A stretch of 64,000 nucleotides of DNA, from the NCBI RefSeq assembly GCF_041296385.1, contig NW_027183792.1:1-64000 (forward strand), read 5' to 3'. This DNA is from Aphelocoma coerulescens. Lineage: Eukaryota; Chordata; Aves; Passeriformes; Corvidae. The notes beneath the pieces were generated by a model. The model was not told the DNA's origin and did no database searches. It saw only the letters and a program-made list of their open reading frames with translations. A program made the position numbers and the translations under genes. This document shows, piece by piece, positions 10,801 to 24,420 of the stretch. Numbering within the stretch: position 1 is the first letter of the stretch; each line of letters begins with the position of its first letter.

Positions 10801-11570
10801 CAGGACCCCTGCAAAGCCACCCCTTAGCCCCGCCCACTCCCCCTCTAGCCCCGCCCATTTCCCCTTTAGCCCCGCCCCCTCCCGGCCCTGCCGACCCAAA
10901 TTCCCCCCCAAAAACCCCCCAAAACCCCCAAAATTCCAAAAAAAAACCCCCCAGAGACCCCCAAAAATCCCCTTAAAGACCCAAAATTCCCAAATAAAAG
11001 CCCCAAACCCCCTAAATCTCCTCAGGACCTCTGCAAAGCCACCCCTTAGCCCCGCCCATTTCCCCTTTAGCCCCGCCCCCTCCCGGCCCTGCCGACCCAA
11101 ATTCCCCCCCAAAAACCCCCCAAAACCCCCAAAATTCCAAAAAAAACCCACCCAGAGACCCCCAAAAATCCCCTTAAAGACCCAAAATTCCCAAATAAAA
11201 GCCCCAAACCCCCTAAATCTCCTCAGGACCCCTGAAAAGCCACCCCTTAGCCCCGCCCACTCCCCCTCTAGCCCCGCCCATTTCCCCTTTAGCCCCGCCC
11301 CCTCCCGGCCCTGCCGACCCAAATTCCCCCCCAAAAACCCCCCAAAACCCCCAAAATTCCAAAAAAAAACCCCCCAGAGACCCCCAAAAATCCCCTTAAA
11401 GACCCAAAATTCCCAAATAAAAGCCCCAAACCCCCTAAATCTCCTCAGGACCCCTGCAAAGCCACCCCTTAGCCCCGCCCATTTCCCCTTTAGCCCCGCC
11501 CCCTCCCGGCCCTGCCGACCCAAATTCCCCCCCAAAAACCCCCCAAAACCCCCAAAATTCCAAAAAAAAC
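7807..11570. repeat. Nested higher-order repeat A1 (~3.76 kb)
   Basis: The unit is bounded by the rare short junction tract A8-C5-AGAG (C5 at 7807 and at 11570). Just downstream of each boundary lies the private TAAATATCC substitution (7871 and 11634). The next unit repeats the same succession of marked monomers. The distance is 3763 bp, about 18 monomers. Confidence 0.75.
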
Positions 11571-14500
11571 CCCCAGAGACCCCCAAAAATCCCCTTAAAG
11601 ACCCAAAATTCCCAAATAAAAGCCCCAAACCCCCTAAATATCCTCAGGACCCCTGCAAAGCCACCCCTTAGCCCCGCCCACTCCCCCTCTAGCCCCGCCC
11701 ATTTCCCCTTTAGCCCCGCCCCCTCCCGGCCCTGCCGACCCAAATTCCCCCCCAAAAACCCCCCAAAACCCCCAAAATTCCAAAAAAAACCCCCCCAGAG
11801 ACCCCCAAAAATCCCCTTAAAGACCCAACATTCCCAAATAAAAGCCCCAAACCCCCTAAATCTCCTCAGGACCCCTGCAAAGCCACCCCTTAGCCCCGCC
11901 CATTTCCCCTTTAGCCCCGCCCCCTCCCGGCCCTGCCGACCCAAATTCCCCCCCAAAAACCCCCCAAAACCCCCAAAATTCCAAAAAAAACCCCCCCAGA
12001 GACCCCCAAAAATCCCCTTAAAGACCCAAAATTCCCAAATAAAAGCCCCAAACCCCCTAAATCTCCTCAGGACCCCTGCAAAGCCACCCCTTAGCCCCGC
12101 CCACTCCCCCTCTAGCCCCGCCCATTTCCCCTTTAGCCCCGCCCCCTCCCGGCCCTGCCGACCCAAATTCCCCCCCAAAAACCCCCCAAAACCCCCAAAA
12201 TTCCAAAAAAAAAACCCCCAGAGACCCCCAAAAATCCCCTTAAAGACCCAAAATTCCCAAATAAAAGCCCCAAACCCCCTAAATCTCCTCAGGACCCCTG
12301 CAAAGCCACCCCTTAGCCCCGCCCATTTCCCCTTTAGCCCCGCCCCCTCCCGGCCCTGCCGACCCAAATTCCCCCCCAAAAACCCCCCAAAACCCCCAAA
12401 ATTCCAGAAAAAAACCTCCCAGAGACCCCCAAAAATCCCCTTAAAGACCCAACATTCCCAAATAAAAGCCCCAAACCCCCTAAATCTCCTCAGGACCCCT
12501 GCAAAGCCACACCTTAGCCCCGCCCATTTCCCCTTTAGCCCCGCCCCCTCCCGGCCCTGCCGACCCAAATTCCCCCCCAAAAACCCCCCAAAACCCCCAA
12601 AATTCCAAAAAAAACCCCCCCAGAGACCCCCAAAAATCCCCTTAAAGACCCAAAATTCCCAAATAAAAGCCCCAAACCCCCTAAATCTCCTCAGGACCCC
12701 TGCAAAGCCACCCCTTAGCCCCGCCCATTTCCCCTTTAGCCCCGCCCCCTCCCGGCCCTGCCGACCCAAATTCCCCCCCAAAAACCCCCCAAAACCCCCA
12801 AAATTCCAAAAAAAACCCCCCCAGAGACCCCCAAAAATCCCCTTAAAGACCCAAAATTCCCAAATAAAAGCCCCAAACCCCCTAAATCTCCTCAGGACCC
12901 CTGCAAAGCCACCCCTTAGCCCCGCCCACTCCCCCTCTAGCCCCGCCCATTTCCCCTTTAGCCCCGCCCCCTCCCGGCCCTGCCGACCCAAATTCCCCCC
13001 CAAAAACCCCCCAAAACCCCCAAAATTCCAAAAAAAAAACCCCCAGAGACCCCCAAAAATCCCCTTAAAGACCCAAAATTCCCAAATAAAAGCCCCAAAC
13101 CCCCTAAATCTCCTCAGGACCCCTGCAAAGCCACCCCTTAGCCCCGCCCATTTCCCCTTTAGCCCCGCCCCCTCCCGGCCCTGCCGACCCAAATTCCCCC
13201 CCAAAAACCCCCCAAAACCCCCAAAATTCCAAAAAAAAACCCCCCAGAGACCCCCAAAAATCCCCTTAAAGACCCAAAATTCCCAAATAAAAGCCCCAAA
13301 CCCCCTAAATCTCCTCAGGACCCCTGCAAAGCCACCCCTTAGCCCCGCCCATTTCCCCTTTAGCCCCGCCCCCTCCCGGCCCTGCCGACCCAAATTCCCC
13401 CCCAAAAACCCCCCAAAACCCCCAAAATTCCAAAAAAAAACCCCCCAGAGACCCCCAAAAATCCCCTTAAAGACCCAAAATTCCCAAATAAAAGCCCCAA
13501 ACCCCCTAAATCTCCTCAGGACCCCTGCACAGCCACCCCTTAGCCCCGCCCATTTCCCCTTTAGCTCCGCCCCCTCCCGGCCCTGCCGACCCAAATTCCC
13601 CCCCAAAAACCCCCCAAAACCCCCAAAATTCCAGAAAAAAACCCCCCAGAGACCCCCAAAAATCCCCTTAAAGACCCAACATTCCCAAATAAAAGCCCCA
13701 AACCCCCTAAATCTCCTCAGGACCCCTGCAAAGCCACCCCTTAGCCCCGCCCATTTCCCCTTTAGCCCCGCCCCCTCCCGGCCCTGCCGACCCAAATTCC
13801 CCCCCAAAAACCCCCCAAAACCCCCAAAATTCCAAAAAAAACCCCCCCAGAGACCCCCAAAAATCCCCTTAAAGACCCAAAATTCCCAAATAAAAGCCCC
13901 AAACCCCCTAAATCTCCTCAGGACCCCTGAAAAGCCACCCCTTAGCCCCGCCCATTTCCCCTCTAGCCCCGCCCATTTCCCCTTTAGCCCCGCCCCCTCC
14001 CGGCCCTGCCGACCCAAATTCCCCCCCAAAAACCCCCCAAAACCCCCAAAATTCCAAAAAAAAACCCCCCAGAGACCCCCAAAAATCCCCTTAAAGACCC
14101 AAAATTCCCAAATAAAAGCCCCAAACCCCCTAAATCTCCTCAGGACCCCTGCAAAGCCACCCCTTAGCCCCGCCCATTTCCCCTTTAGCCCCGCCCCCTC
14201 CCGGCCCTGCCGACCCAAATTCCCCCCCAAAAACCCCCCAAAACCCCCAAAATTCCAAAAAAAAACCCCCCAGAGACCCCCAAAAATCCCCTTAAAGACC
14301 CAAAATTCCCAAATAAAAGCCCCAAACCCCCTAAATCTCCTCAGGACCCCTGCACAGCCACCCCTTAGCCCCGCCCATTTCCCCTTTAGCCCCGCCCCCT
14401 CCCGGCCCTGCCGACCCAAATTCCCCCCCAAAAACCCCCCAAAACCCCCAAAATTCCAGAAAAAAACCCCCCAGAGACCCCCAAAAATCCCCTTAAAGAC

Positions 14501-15090
14501 CCAACATTCCCAAATAAAAGCCCCAAACCCCCTAAATCTCCTCAGGACCCCTGCAAAGCCACCCCTTAGCCCCGCCCATTTCCCCTTTAGCCCCGCCCCC
14601 TCCCGGCCCTGCCGACCCAAATTCCCCCCCAAAAACCCCCCAAAACCCCCAAAATTCCAAAAAAAACCCCCCCAGAGACCCCCAAAAATCCCCTTAAAGA
14701 CCCAAAATTCCCAAATAAAAGCCCCAAACCCCCTAAATCTCCTCAGGACCCCTGAAAAGCCACCCCTTAGCCCCGCCCACTCCCCCTCTAGCCCCGCCCA
14801 TTTCCCCTTTAGCCCCGCCCCCTCCCGGCCCTGCCGACCCAAATTCCCCCCCAAAAACCCCCCAAAACCCCCAAAATTCCAAAAAAAAACCCCCCAGAGA
14901 CCCCCAAAAATCCCCTTAAAGACCCAAAATTCCCAAATAAAAGCCCCAAACCCCCTAAATCTCCTCAGGACCCCTGCAAAGCCACCCCTTAGCCCCGCCC
15001 ATTTCCCCTTTAGCCCCGCCCCCTCCCGGCCCTGCCGACCCAAATTCCCCCCCAAAAACCCCCCAAAACCCCCAAAATTCCAAAAAAAAC
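11570..15090. repeat. Nested higher-order repeat A2 (~3.52 kb)
   Basis: This runs between the A8-C5 markers at 11570 and 15090. It shares its first part with A1 and then contains blocks with GCACAG plus CCAGAAAAAAA plus CAACATT markers that also occur at 3.9-5.4 kb. The private TTAGCTCCGCC at 13563 falls here and recurs in copy B at 26835. The TAAATATCC marker is present at the left boundary but reads TAAATCTCC at the right one, near 15160, so the units are related but not identical. Confidence 0.65.
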
Positions 15091-18000
15091 CCCCAGAGAC
15101 CCCCAAAAATCCCCTTAAAGACCCAAAATTCCCAAATAAAAGCCCCAAACCCCCTAAATCTCCTCAGGACCCCTGCAAAGCCACCCCTTAGCCCCGCCCA
15201 CTCCCCCTCTAGCCCCGCCCATTTCCCCTTTAGCCCCGCCCCCTCCCGGCCCTGCCGACCCAAATTCCCCCCCAAAAACCCCCCAAAACCCCCAAAATTC
15301 CAAAAAAAACCCCCCCAGAGACCCCCAAAAATCCCCTTAAAGACCCAAAATTCCCAAATAAAAGCCCCAAACCCCCTAAATCTCCTCAGGACCCCTGCAA
15401 AGCCACCCCTTAGCCCCGCCCATTTCCCCTTTAGCCCCGCCCCCTCCCGGCCCTGCCGACCCAAATTCCCCCCCAAAAACCCCCCAAAACCCCCAAAATT
15501 CCAAAAAAAAACCCCCCAGAGACCCCCAAAAATCCCCTTAAAGACCCAAAATTCCCAAATAAAAGCCCCAAACCCCCTAAATCTCCTCAGGACCCCTGCA
15601 AAGCCACCCCTTAGCCCCGCCCATTTCCCCTTTAGCCCCGCCCCCTCCCGGCCCTGCCGACCCAAATTCCCCCCCCAAAACCCCCCAAAACCCCCAAAAT
15701 TCCAAAAAAAACCCCCCCAGAGACCCCCAAAAATCCCCTTAAAGACCCAAAATTCCCAAATAAAAGCCCCAAACCCCCTAAATCTCCTCAGGACCCCTGC
15801 AAAGCCAGCCCTTAGCCCCGCCCATTTCCCCTTTAGCCCCGCCCCCTCCCGGCCCTGCCGACCCAAATTCCCCCCCAAAAACCCCCCAAAACCCCCAAAA
15901 TTCCAAAAAAAAACCCCCCAGAGACCCCCAAAAATCCCCTTAAAGACCCAAAATTCCCAAATAAAAGCCCCAAACCCCCTAAATCTCCTCAGGACCCCTG
16001 CACAGCCACCCCTTAGCCCCGCCCATTTCCCCTTTAGCCCCGCCCCCTCCCGGCCCTGCCGACCCAAATTCCCCCCCAAAAACCCCCCAAAACCCCCAAA
16101 ATTCCAAAAAAAACCCCCCCAGAGACCCCCAAAAATCCCCTTAAAGACCCAAAATTCCCAAATAAAAGCCCCAAACCCCCTAAATCTCCTCAGGACCCCT
16201 GAAAAGCCACCCCTTAGCCCCGCCCATTTCCCCTTTAGCCCCGCCCCCTCCCGGCCCTGCCGACCCAAATTCCCCCCCAAAAACCCCCCAAAACCCCCAA
16301 AATTCCAAAAAAAACCCCCCCAGAGACCCCCAAAAATCCCCTTAAAGGCCCAAAATTCCCAAATAAAAGCCCCAAACCCCCTAAATCTCCTCAGGACCCC
16401 TGCAAAGCCACCCCTTAGCCCCGCCCATTTCCCCTTTAGCCCCGCCCCCTCCCGGCCCTGCCGACCCAAATTCCCCGCCAAAAACCCCCCAAAACCCCCA
16501 AAATTCCAAAAAAAACCCCCCCAGAGACCCCCAAAAATCCCCTTAAAGACCCAAAATTCCCAAATAAAAGCCCCAAACCCCCTAAATCTCCTCAGGACCC
16601 CTGCAAAGCCACCCCTTAGCCCCGCCCGCTCCCCCTCTAGCCCCGCCCATTTCCCCTTTAGCCCCGCCCCCTCCCGGCCCTGCCGACCCAAATTCCCCCC
16701 CCAAAACCCCCCAAAACCCCCAAAATTCCAAAAAAAAACCCCCCAGAGACCCCCAAAAATCCCCTTAAAGACCCAAAATTCCCAAATAAAAGCCCCAAAC
16801 CCCCTAAATCTCCTCAGGACCCCTGCAAAGCCACCCCTTAGCCCCGCCCATTTCCCCTTTAGCCCCGCCCCCTCCCGGCCCTGCCGACCCAAATTCCCCC
16901 CCAAAAACCCCCCAAAACCCCCAAAATTCCAAAAAAAACCCCCCCAGAGACCCCCAAAAATCCCCTTAAAGACCCAAAATTCCCAAATAAAAGCCCCAAA
17001 CCCCCTAAATCTCCTCAGGACCCCTGCAAAGCCACCCCTTAGCCCCGCCCAGTCCCCCTCTAGCCCCGCCCATTTCCCCTTTAGCCCCGCCCCCTCCCGG
17101 CCCTGCCGACCCAAATTCCCCCCCAAAAACCCCCCAAAACCCCCAAAATTCCAAAAAAAACCCCCCAGAGACCCCCAAAAATCCCCTTAAAGACCCAACA
17201 TTCCCAAATAAAAGCCCCAAACCCCCTAAATCTCCTCAGGACCCCTGCAAAGCCACCCCTTAGCCCCGCCCATTTCCCCTTTAGCCCCGCCCCCTCCCGG
17301 CCCTGCCGACCCAAATTCCCCCCCAAAAACCCCCCAAAACCCCCAAAATTCCAAAAAAAAACCCCCCAGAGACCCCCAAAAATCCCCTTAAAGACCCAAA
17401 ATTCCCAAATAAAAGCCCCAAACCCCCTAAATCTCCTCAGGACCCCTGCAAAGCCACCCCTTAGCCCCGCCCATTTCCCCTTTAGCCCCGCCCCCTCCCG
17501 GCCCTGCCGACCCAAATTCCCCCCCAAAAACCCCCCAAAACCCCCAAAATTCCAAAAAAAACCCCCCCAGAGACCCCCAAAAATCCCCTTAAAGACCCAA
17601 AATTCCCAAATAAAAGCCCCAAACCCCCTAAATCTCCTCAGGACCCCTGAAAAGCCACCCCTTAGCCCCGCCCACTCCCCCTCTAGCCCCGCCCATTTCC
17701 CCTTTAGCCCCGCCCCTCCCGGCCCTGCCGACCCAAATTCCCCCCCCAAAACCCCCCAAAACCCCCAAAATTCCAGAAAAAAACCCCCCAGAGACCCCCA
17801 AACATCCCCTTAAAGACCCAACATTCCCAAACAAAAGCCCCAAACCCCCTAAATCTCCTCAGGACCCCTGCAAAGCCACACCTTAGCCCCGCCCATTTCC
17901 CCTTTAGCCCCGCCCCCTCCCGGCCCTGCCGACCCAAATTCCCCCCCAAAAACCCCCCAAAACCCCCAAAATTCCAAAAAAAAACCCCCCAGAGACCCCC

Positions 18001-18808
18001 AAAAATCCCCTTAAAGACCCAAAATTCCCAAATAAAAGCCCCAAACCCCCTAAATCTCCTCAGGACCCCTGCAAAGCCACCCCTTAGCCCCGCCCATTTC
18101 CCCTTTAGCCCCGCCCCCTCCCGGCCCTGCCGACCCAAATTCCCCCCCAAAAACCCCCCAAAACCCCCAAAATTCCAAAAAAAACCCCCCCAGAGACCCC
18201 CAAAAATCCCCTTAAAGACCCAAAATTCCCAAATAAAAGCCCCAAACCCCCTAAATCTCCTCAGGACCCCTGCAAAGCCACCCCTTAGCCCCGCCCATTT
18301 CCCCTTTAGCCCCGCCCCCTCCCGGCCCTGCCGACCCAAATTCCCCCCCAAAAACCCCCCAAAACCCCCAAAATTCCAAAAAAAACCCCCCCAGAGACCC
18401 CCAAAAATCCCCTTAAAGACCCAAAATTCCCAAATAAAAGCCCCAAACCCCCTAAATCTCCTCAGGACCCCTGCAAAGCCACCCCTTAGCCCCGCCCACT
18501 CCCCCTCTAGCCCCGCCCATTTCCCCTTTAGCCCCGCCCCCTCCCGGCCCTGCCGACCCAAATTCCCCCCCCAAACCTCCCAAAACCCCCAAAATTCCAA
18601 AAAAAAACCCCCCAGAGACCCCCAAAAATCCCCTTAAAGACCCAAAATTCCCAAATAAAAGCCCCAAACCCCCTAAATCTCCTCAGGACCCCTGCAAAGC
18701 CACACCTTAGCCCCGCCCATTTCCCCTTTAGCCCCGCCCCCTCCCGGCCCTGCCGACCCAAATTCCCCCCCAAAAACCCCCCAAAACCCCCAAAATTCCA
18801 AAAAAAAC
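15090..18808. repeat. Nested higher-order repeat A3 (~3.72 kb), more diverged
   Basis: This runs between the A8-C5 markers at 15090 and 18808. Most of the private substitutions that date the A/B duplication are here: GCCAGCC, AAAGGCCC, CCCCGCCAAAA near 16476, GCCCGCTCC, GCCCAGTCC and AAACAAAAG. It carries fewer of the A1/A2 markers, so it is an older or differently derived sub-block. Confidence 0.6.
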
Positions 18809-20878
18809 CCCCAGAGACCCCCAAAAATCCCCTTAAAGACCCAAAATTCCCAAATAAAAGCCCCAAACCCCCTAAATCTCCTCAGGACCCCTGAAAAGCC
18901 ACCCCTTAGCCCCGCCCACTCCCCCTCTAGCCCCGCCCATTTCCCCTTTAGCCCCGCCCCCTCCCGGCCCTGCCGACCCAAATTCCCCCCCAAAAACCCC
19001 CCAAAACCCCCAAAATTCCAAAAAAAACCCCCCCAGAGACCCCCAAAAATCCCCTTAAAGACCCAACATTCCCAAATAAAAGCCCCAAACCCCCTAAATC
19101 TCCTCAGGACCCCTGAAAAGCCACCCCTTAGCCCCGCCCATTTCCCCTTTAGCCCCGCCCCCTCCCGGCCCTGCCGACCCAAATTCCCCCCCAAAAACCC
19201 CCCAAAACCCCCAAAATTCCAAAAAAAAACCCCCCAGAGACCCCCAAAAATCCCCTTAAAGACCCAAAATTCCCAAATAAAAGCCCCAAACCCCCTAAAT
19301 CTCCTCAGGACCCCTGAAAAGCCACCCCTTAGCCCCGCCCATTTCCCCTTTAGCCCCGCCCCCTCCCGGCCCTGCCGACCCAAATTCCCCCCCAAAAACC
19401 CCCCAAAACCCCCAAAATTCCAAAAAAAACCCCCACAGAGACCCCCAAAAATCCCCTTAAAGACCCAAAATTCCCAAATAAAAGCCCCAAACCCCCTAAA
19501 TCTCCTCAGGACCCCTGAAAAGCCACCCCTTAGCCCTGCCCACTCCCCCTCTAGCCCCGCCCATTTCCCCTTTAGCCCCGCCCCCTCCCGGCCCTGCCGA
19601 CCCAAATTCCCCCCCAAAAACCCCCCAAAACCCCCAAAATTCCAGAAAAAAACCCCCCAGAGACCCCCAAACATCCCCTTAAAGACCCAACATTCCCAAA
19701 TAAAAGCCCCAAACCCCCTAAATCTCCTCAGGACCCCTGCAAAGCCACACCTTAGCCCCGCCCATTTCCCCTTTAGCCCCGCCCCCTCCCGGCCCTGCCG
19801 ACCCAAATTCCCCCCCAAAAACCCCCCAAAACCCCCAAAATTCCAAAAAAAAAACCCCCCAGAGACCCCCAAAAATCCCCTTAAAGACCCAAAATTCCCA
19901 AATAAAAGCCCCAAACCCCCTAAATCTCCTCAGGACCCCTGCAAAGCCACCCCTTAGCCCCGCCCATTTCCCCTTTAGCCCCGCCCCCTCCCGGCCCTGC
20001 CGACCCAAATTCCCCCCAAAAACCCCCCAAAACCCCCAAAATTCCAAAAAAAACCCCCACAGAGACCCCCAAAAATCCCCTTAAAGACCCAAAATTCCCA
20101 AATAAAAGCCCCAAACCCCCTAAATCTCCTCAGGACCCCTGCAAAGCCACCCCTTAGCCCCGCCCATTTCCCCTTTAGCCCCGCCCCCTCCCGGCCCTGC
20201 CGACCCAAATTCCCCCCCAAAAACCCCCCAAAACCCCCAAAATTCCAAAAAAAAACCCCCCAGAGACCCCCAAAAATCCCCTTAAAGACCCAAAATTCCC
20301 AAATAAAAGCCCCAAACCCCCTAAATCTCCTCAGGACCTCTGCAAAGCCACCCCTTAGCCCCGCCCATTTCCCCTTTAGCCCCGCCCCCTCCCGGCCCTG
20401 CCGACCCAAATTCCCCCCCAAAAACCCCCCAAAACCCCCAAAATTCCAAAAAAAACCCACCCAGAGACCCCCAAAAATCCCCTTAAAGACCCAAAATTCC
20501 CAAATAAAAGCCCCAAACCCCCTAAATCTCCTCAGGACCCCTGAAAAGCCACCCCTTAGCCCCGCCCACTCCCCCTCTAGCCCCGCCCATTTCCCCTTTA
20601 GCCCCGCCCCCTCCCGGCCCTGCCGACCCAAATTCCCCCCCAAAAACCCCCCAAAACCCCCAAAATTCCAAAAAAAAACCCCCCAGAGACCCCCAAAAAT
20701 CCCCTTAAAGACCCAAAATTCCCAAATAAAAGCCCCAAACCCCCTAAATCTCCTCAGGACCCCTGCAAAGCCACCCCTTAGCCCCGCCCATTTCCCCTTT
20801 AGCCCCGCCCCCTCCCGGCCCTGCCGACCCAAATTCCCCCCCAAAAACCCCCCAAAACCCCCAAAATTCCAAAAAAAA

Positions 20879-23800
20879 CCCCCAGAGACCCCCAAAAATC
20901 CCCTTAAAGACCCAAAATTCCCAAATAAAAGCCCCAAACCCCCTAAATATCCTCAGGACCCCTGCAAAGCCACCCCTTAGCCCCGCCCACTCCCCCTCTA
21001 GCCCCGCCCATTTCCCCTTTAGCCCCGCCCCCTCCCGGCCCTGCCGACCCAAATTCCCCCCCAAAAACCCCCCAAAACCCCCAAAATTCCAAAAAAAACC
21101 CCCCCAGAGACCCCCAAAAATCCCCTTAAAGACCCAACATTCCCAAATAAAAGCCCCAAACCCCCTAAATCTCCTCAGGACCCCTGCAAAGCCACCCCTT
21201 AGCCCCGCCCATTTCCCCTTTAGCCCCGCCCCCTCCCGGCCCTGCCGACCCAAATTCCCCCCCAAAAACCCCCCAAAACCCCCAAAATTCCAAAAAAAAA
21301 CCCCCCAGAGACCCCCAAAAATCCCCTTAAAGACCCAAAATTCCCAAATAAAAGCCCCAAACCCCCTAAATCTCCTCAGGACCCCTGCAAAGCCACCCCT
21401 TAGCCCCGCCCATTTCCCCTTTAGCCCCGCCCCCTCCCGGCCCTGCCGACCCAAATTCCCCCCCAAAAACCCCCCAAAACCCCCAAAATTCCAAAAAAAA
21501 CCCCCCCAGAGACCCCCAAAAATCCCCTTAAAGACCCAAAATTCCCAAATAAAAGCCCCAAACCCCCTAAATCTCCTCAGGACCCCTGCAAAGCCACCCC
21601 TTAGCCCCGCCCACTCCCCCTCTAGCCCCGCCCATTTCCCCTTTAGCCCCGCCCCCTCCCGGCCCTGCCGACCCAAATTCCCCCCCAAAAACCCCCCAAA
21701 ACCCCCAAAATTCCAAAAAAAAAACCCCCAGAGACCCCCAAAAATCCCCTTAAAGACCCAAAATTCCCAAATAAAAGCCCCAAACCCCCTAAATCTCCTC
21801 AGGACCCCTGCAAAGCCACCCCTTAGCCCCGCCCATTTCCCCTTTAGCCCCGCCCCCTCCCGGCCCTGCCGACCCAAATTCCCCCCCAAAAACCCCCCAA
21901 AACCCCCAAAATTCCAGAAAAAAACCTCCCAGAGACCCCCAAAAATCCCCTTAAAGACCCAACATTCCCAAATAAAAGCCCCAAACCCCCTAAATCTCCT
22001 CAGGACCCCTGCAAAGCCACACCTTAGCCCCGCCCATTTCCCCTTTAGCCCCGCCCCCTCCCGGCCCTGCCGACCCAAATTCCCCCCCAAAAACCCCCCA
22101 AAACCCCCAAAATTCCAAAAAAAACCCCCCCAGAGACCCCCAAAAATCCCCTTAAAGACCCAAAATTCCCAAATAAAAGCCCCAAACCCCCTAAATCTCC
22201 TCAGGACCCCTGCAAAGCCACCCCTTAGCCCCGCCCATTTCCCCTTTAGCCCCGCCCCCTCCCGGCCCTGCCGACCCAAATTCCCCCCCAAAAACCCCCC
22301 AAAACCCCCAAAATTCCAAAAAAAACCCCCCCAGAGACCCCCAAAAATCCCCTTAAAGACCCAAAATTCCCAAATAAAAGCCCCAAACCCCCTAAATCTC
22401 CTCAGGACCCCTGCAAAGCCACCCCTTAGCCCCGCCCACTCCCCCTCTAGCCCCGCCCATTTCCCCTTTAGCCCCGCCCCCTCCCGGCCCTGCCGACCCA
22501 AATTCCCCCCCAAAAACCCCCCAAAACCCCCAAAATTCCAAAAAAAAAACCCCCAGAGACCCCCAAAAATCCCCTTAAAGACCCAAAATTCCCAAATAAA
22601 AGCCCCAAACCCCCTAAATCTCCTCAGGACCCCTGCAAAGCCACCCCTTAGCCCCGCCCATTTCCCCTTTAGCCCCGCCCCCTCCCGGCCCTGCCGACCC
22701 AAATTCCCCCCCAAAAACCCCCCAAAACCCCCAAAATTCCAAAAAAAACCCCCACAGAGACCCCCAAAAATCCCCTTAAAGACCCAAAATTCCCAAATAA
22801 AAGCCCCAAACCCCCTAAATCTCCTCAGGACCCCTGAAAAGCCACCCCTTAGCCCTGCCCACTCCCCCTCTAGCCCCGCCCATTTCCCCTTTAGCCCCGC
22901 CCCCTCCCGGCCCTGCCGACCCAAATTCCCCCCCAAAAACCCCCCAAAACCCCCAAAATTCCAGAAAAAAACCCCCCAGAGACCCCCAAACATCCCCTTA
23001 AAGACCCAACATTCCCAAATAAAAGCCCCAAACCCCCTAAATCTCCTCAGGACCCCTGCAAAGCCACACCTTAGCCCCGCCCATTTCCCCTTTAGCCCCG
23101 CCCCCTCCCGGCCCTGCCGACCCAAATTCCCTCCCAAAAACCCCCCAAAACCCCCAAAATTCCAAAAAAAAACCCCCCAGAGACCCCCAAAAATCCCCTT
23201 AAAGACCCAAAATTCCCAAATAAAAGCCCCAAACCCCCTAAATCTCCTCAGGACCCCTGCAAAGCCACCCCTTAGCCCCGCCCATTTCCCCTTTAGCCCC
23301 GCCCCCTCCCGGCCCTGCCGACCCAAATTCCCCCCCAAAAACCCCCCAAAACCCCCAAAATTCCAAAAAAAACCCCCACAGAGACCCCCAAAAATCCCCT
23401 TAAAGACCCAAAATTCCCAAATAAAAGCCCCAAACCCCCTAAATCTCCTCAGGACCCCTGCAAAGCCACCCCTTAGCCCCGCCCATTTCCCCTTTAGCCC
23501 CGCCCCCTCCCGGCCCTGCCGACCCAAATTCCCCCCCAAAAACCCCCCAAAACCCCCAAAATTCCAAAAAAAACCCCCCCAGAGACCCCCAAAAATCCCC
23601 TTAAAGACCCAAAATTCCCAAATAAAAGCCCCAAACCCCCTAAATCTCCTCAGGACCCCTGCAAAGCCACCCCTTAGCCCCGCCCACTCCCCCTCTAGCC
23701 CCGCCCATTTCCCCTTTAGCCCCGCCCCCTCCCGGCCCTGCCGACCCAAATTCCCCCCCAAAAACCCCCCAAAACCCCCAAAATTCCAAAAAAAAACCCC

Positions 23801-24420
23801 CCAGAGACCCCCAAAAATCCCCTTAAAGACCCAAAATTCCCAAATAAAAGCCCCAAACCCCCTAAATCTCCTCAGGACCTCTGCAAAGCCACCCCTTAGC
23901 CCCGCCCATTTCCCCTTTAGCCCCGCCCCCTCCCGGCCCTGCCGACCCAAATTCCCCCCCAAAAACCCCCCAAAACCCCCAAAATTCCAAAAAAAACCCA
24001 CCCAGAGACCCCCAAAAATCCCCTTAAAGACCCAAAATTCCCAAATAAAAGCCCCAAACCCCCTAAATCTCCTCAGGACCCCTGAAAAGCCACCCCTTAG
24101 CCCCGCCCACTCCCCCTCTAGCCCCGCCCATTTCCCCTTTAGCCCCGCCCCCTCCCGGCCCTGCCGACCCAAATTCCCCCCCAAAAACCCCCCAAAACCC
24201 CCAAAATTCCAAAAAAAAACCCCCCAGAGACCCCCAAAAATCCCCTTAAAGACCCAAAATTCCCAAATAAAAGCCCCAAACCCCCTAAATCTCCTCAGGA
24301 CCCCTGCAAAGCCACCCCTTAGCCCCGCCCATTTCCCCTTTAGCCCCGCCCCCTCCCGGCCCTGCCGACCCAAATTCCCCCCCAAAAACCCCCCAAAACC
24401 CCCAAAATTCCAAAAAAAAC
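20879..24420. repeat. Nested higher-order repeat B1 (~3.54 kb), counterpart of A1
   Basis: This runs between A8-C5 markers at 20879 and 24420, with TAAATATCC at 20943 and 24484. It is 222 bp shorter than A1 because the long monomer with AGCCGCGCC (9620 in A1) is missing. One private change, CCCTCCCAAAA near 23130, marks this copy. Confidence 0.72.

Larger units (their letters stand above)
5450..18750. repeat. Higher-order superunit, copy A (~13.3 kb)
   Basis: This block is repeated immediately downstream as copy B. Matching private markers include CTGCCCACTCC (6241 and 19536, offset 13295), TAAATATCC (7871 and 20943, offset 13072; 11634 and 24484, offset 12850), TTAGCTCCGCC (13563 and 26835, offset 13272), GCCAGCC (15808 and 29104, offset 13296), AAAGGCCC (16347 and 29643, offset 13296), GCCCGCTCC (16628 and 29723, offset 13095), GCCCAGTCC (17051 and 30146, offset 13095) and AAACAAAAG (17832 and 30927, offset 13095). 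The boundaries are approximate (about 100-200 bp), because they fall inside near-identical monomers. Confidence 0.85.
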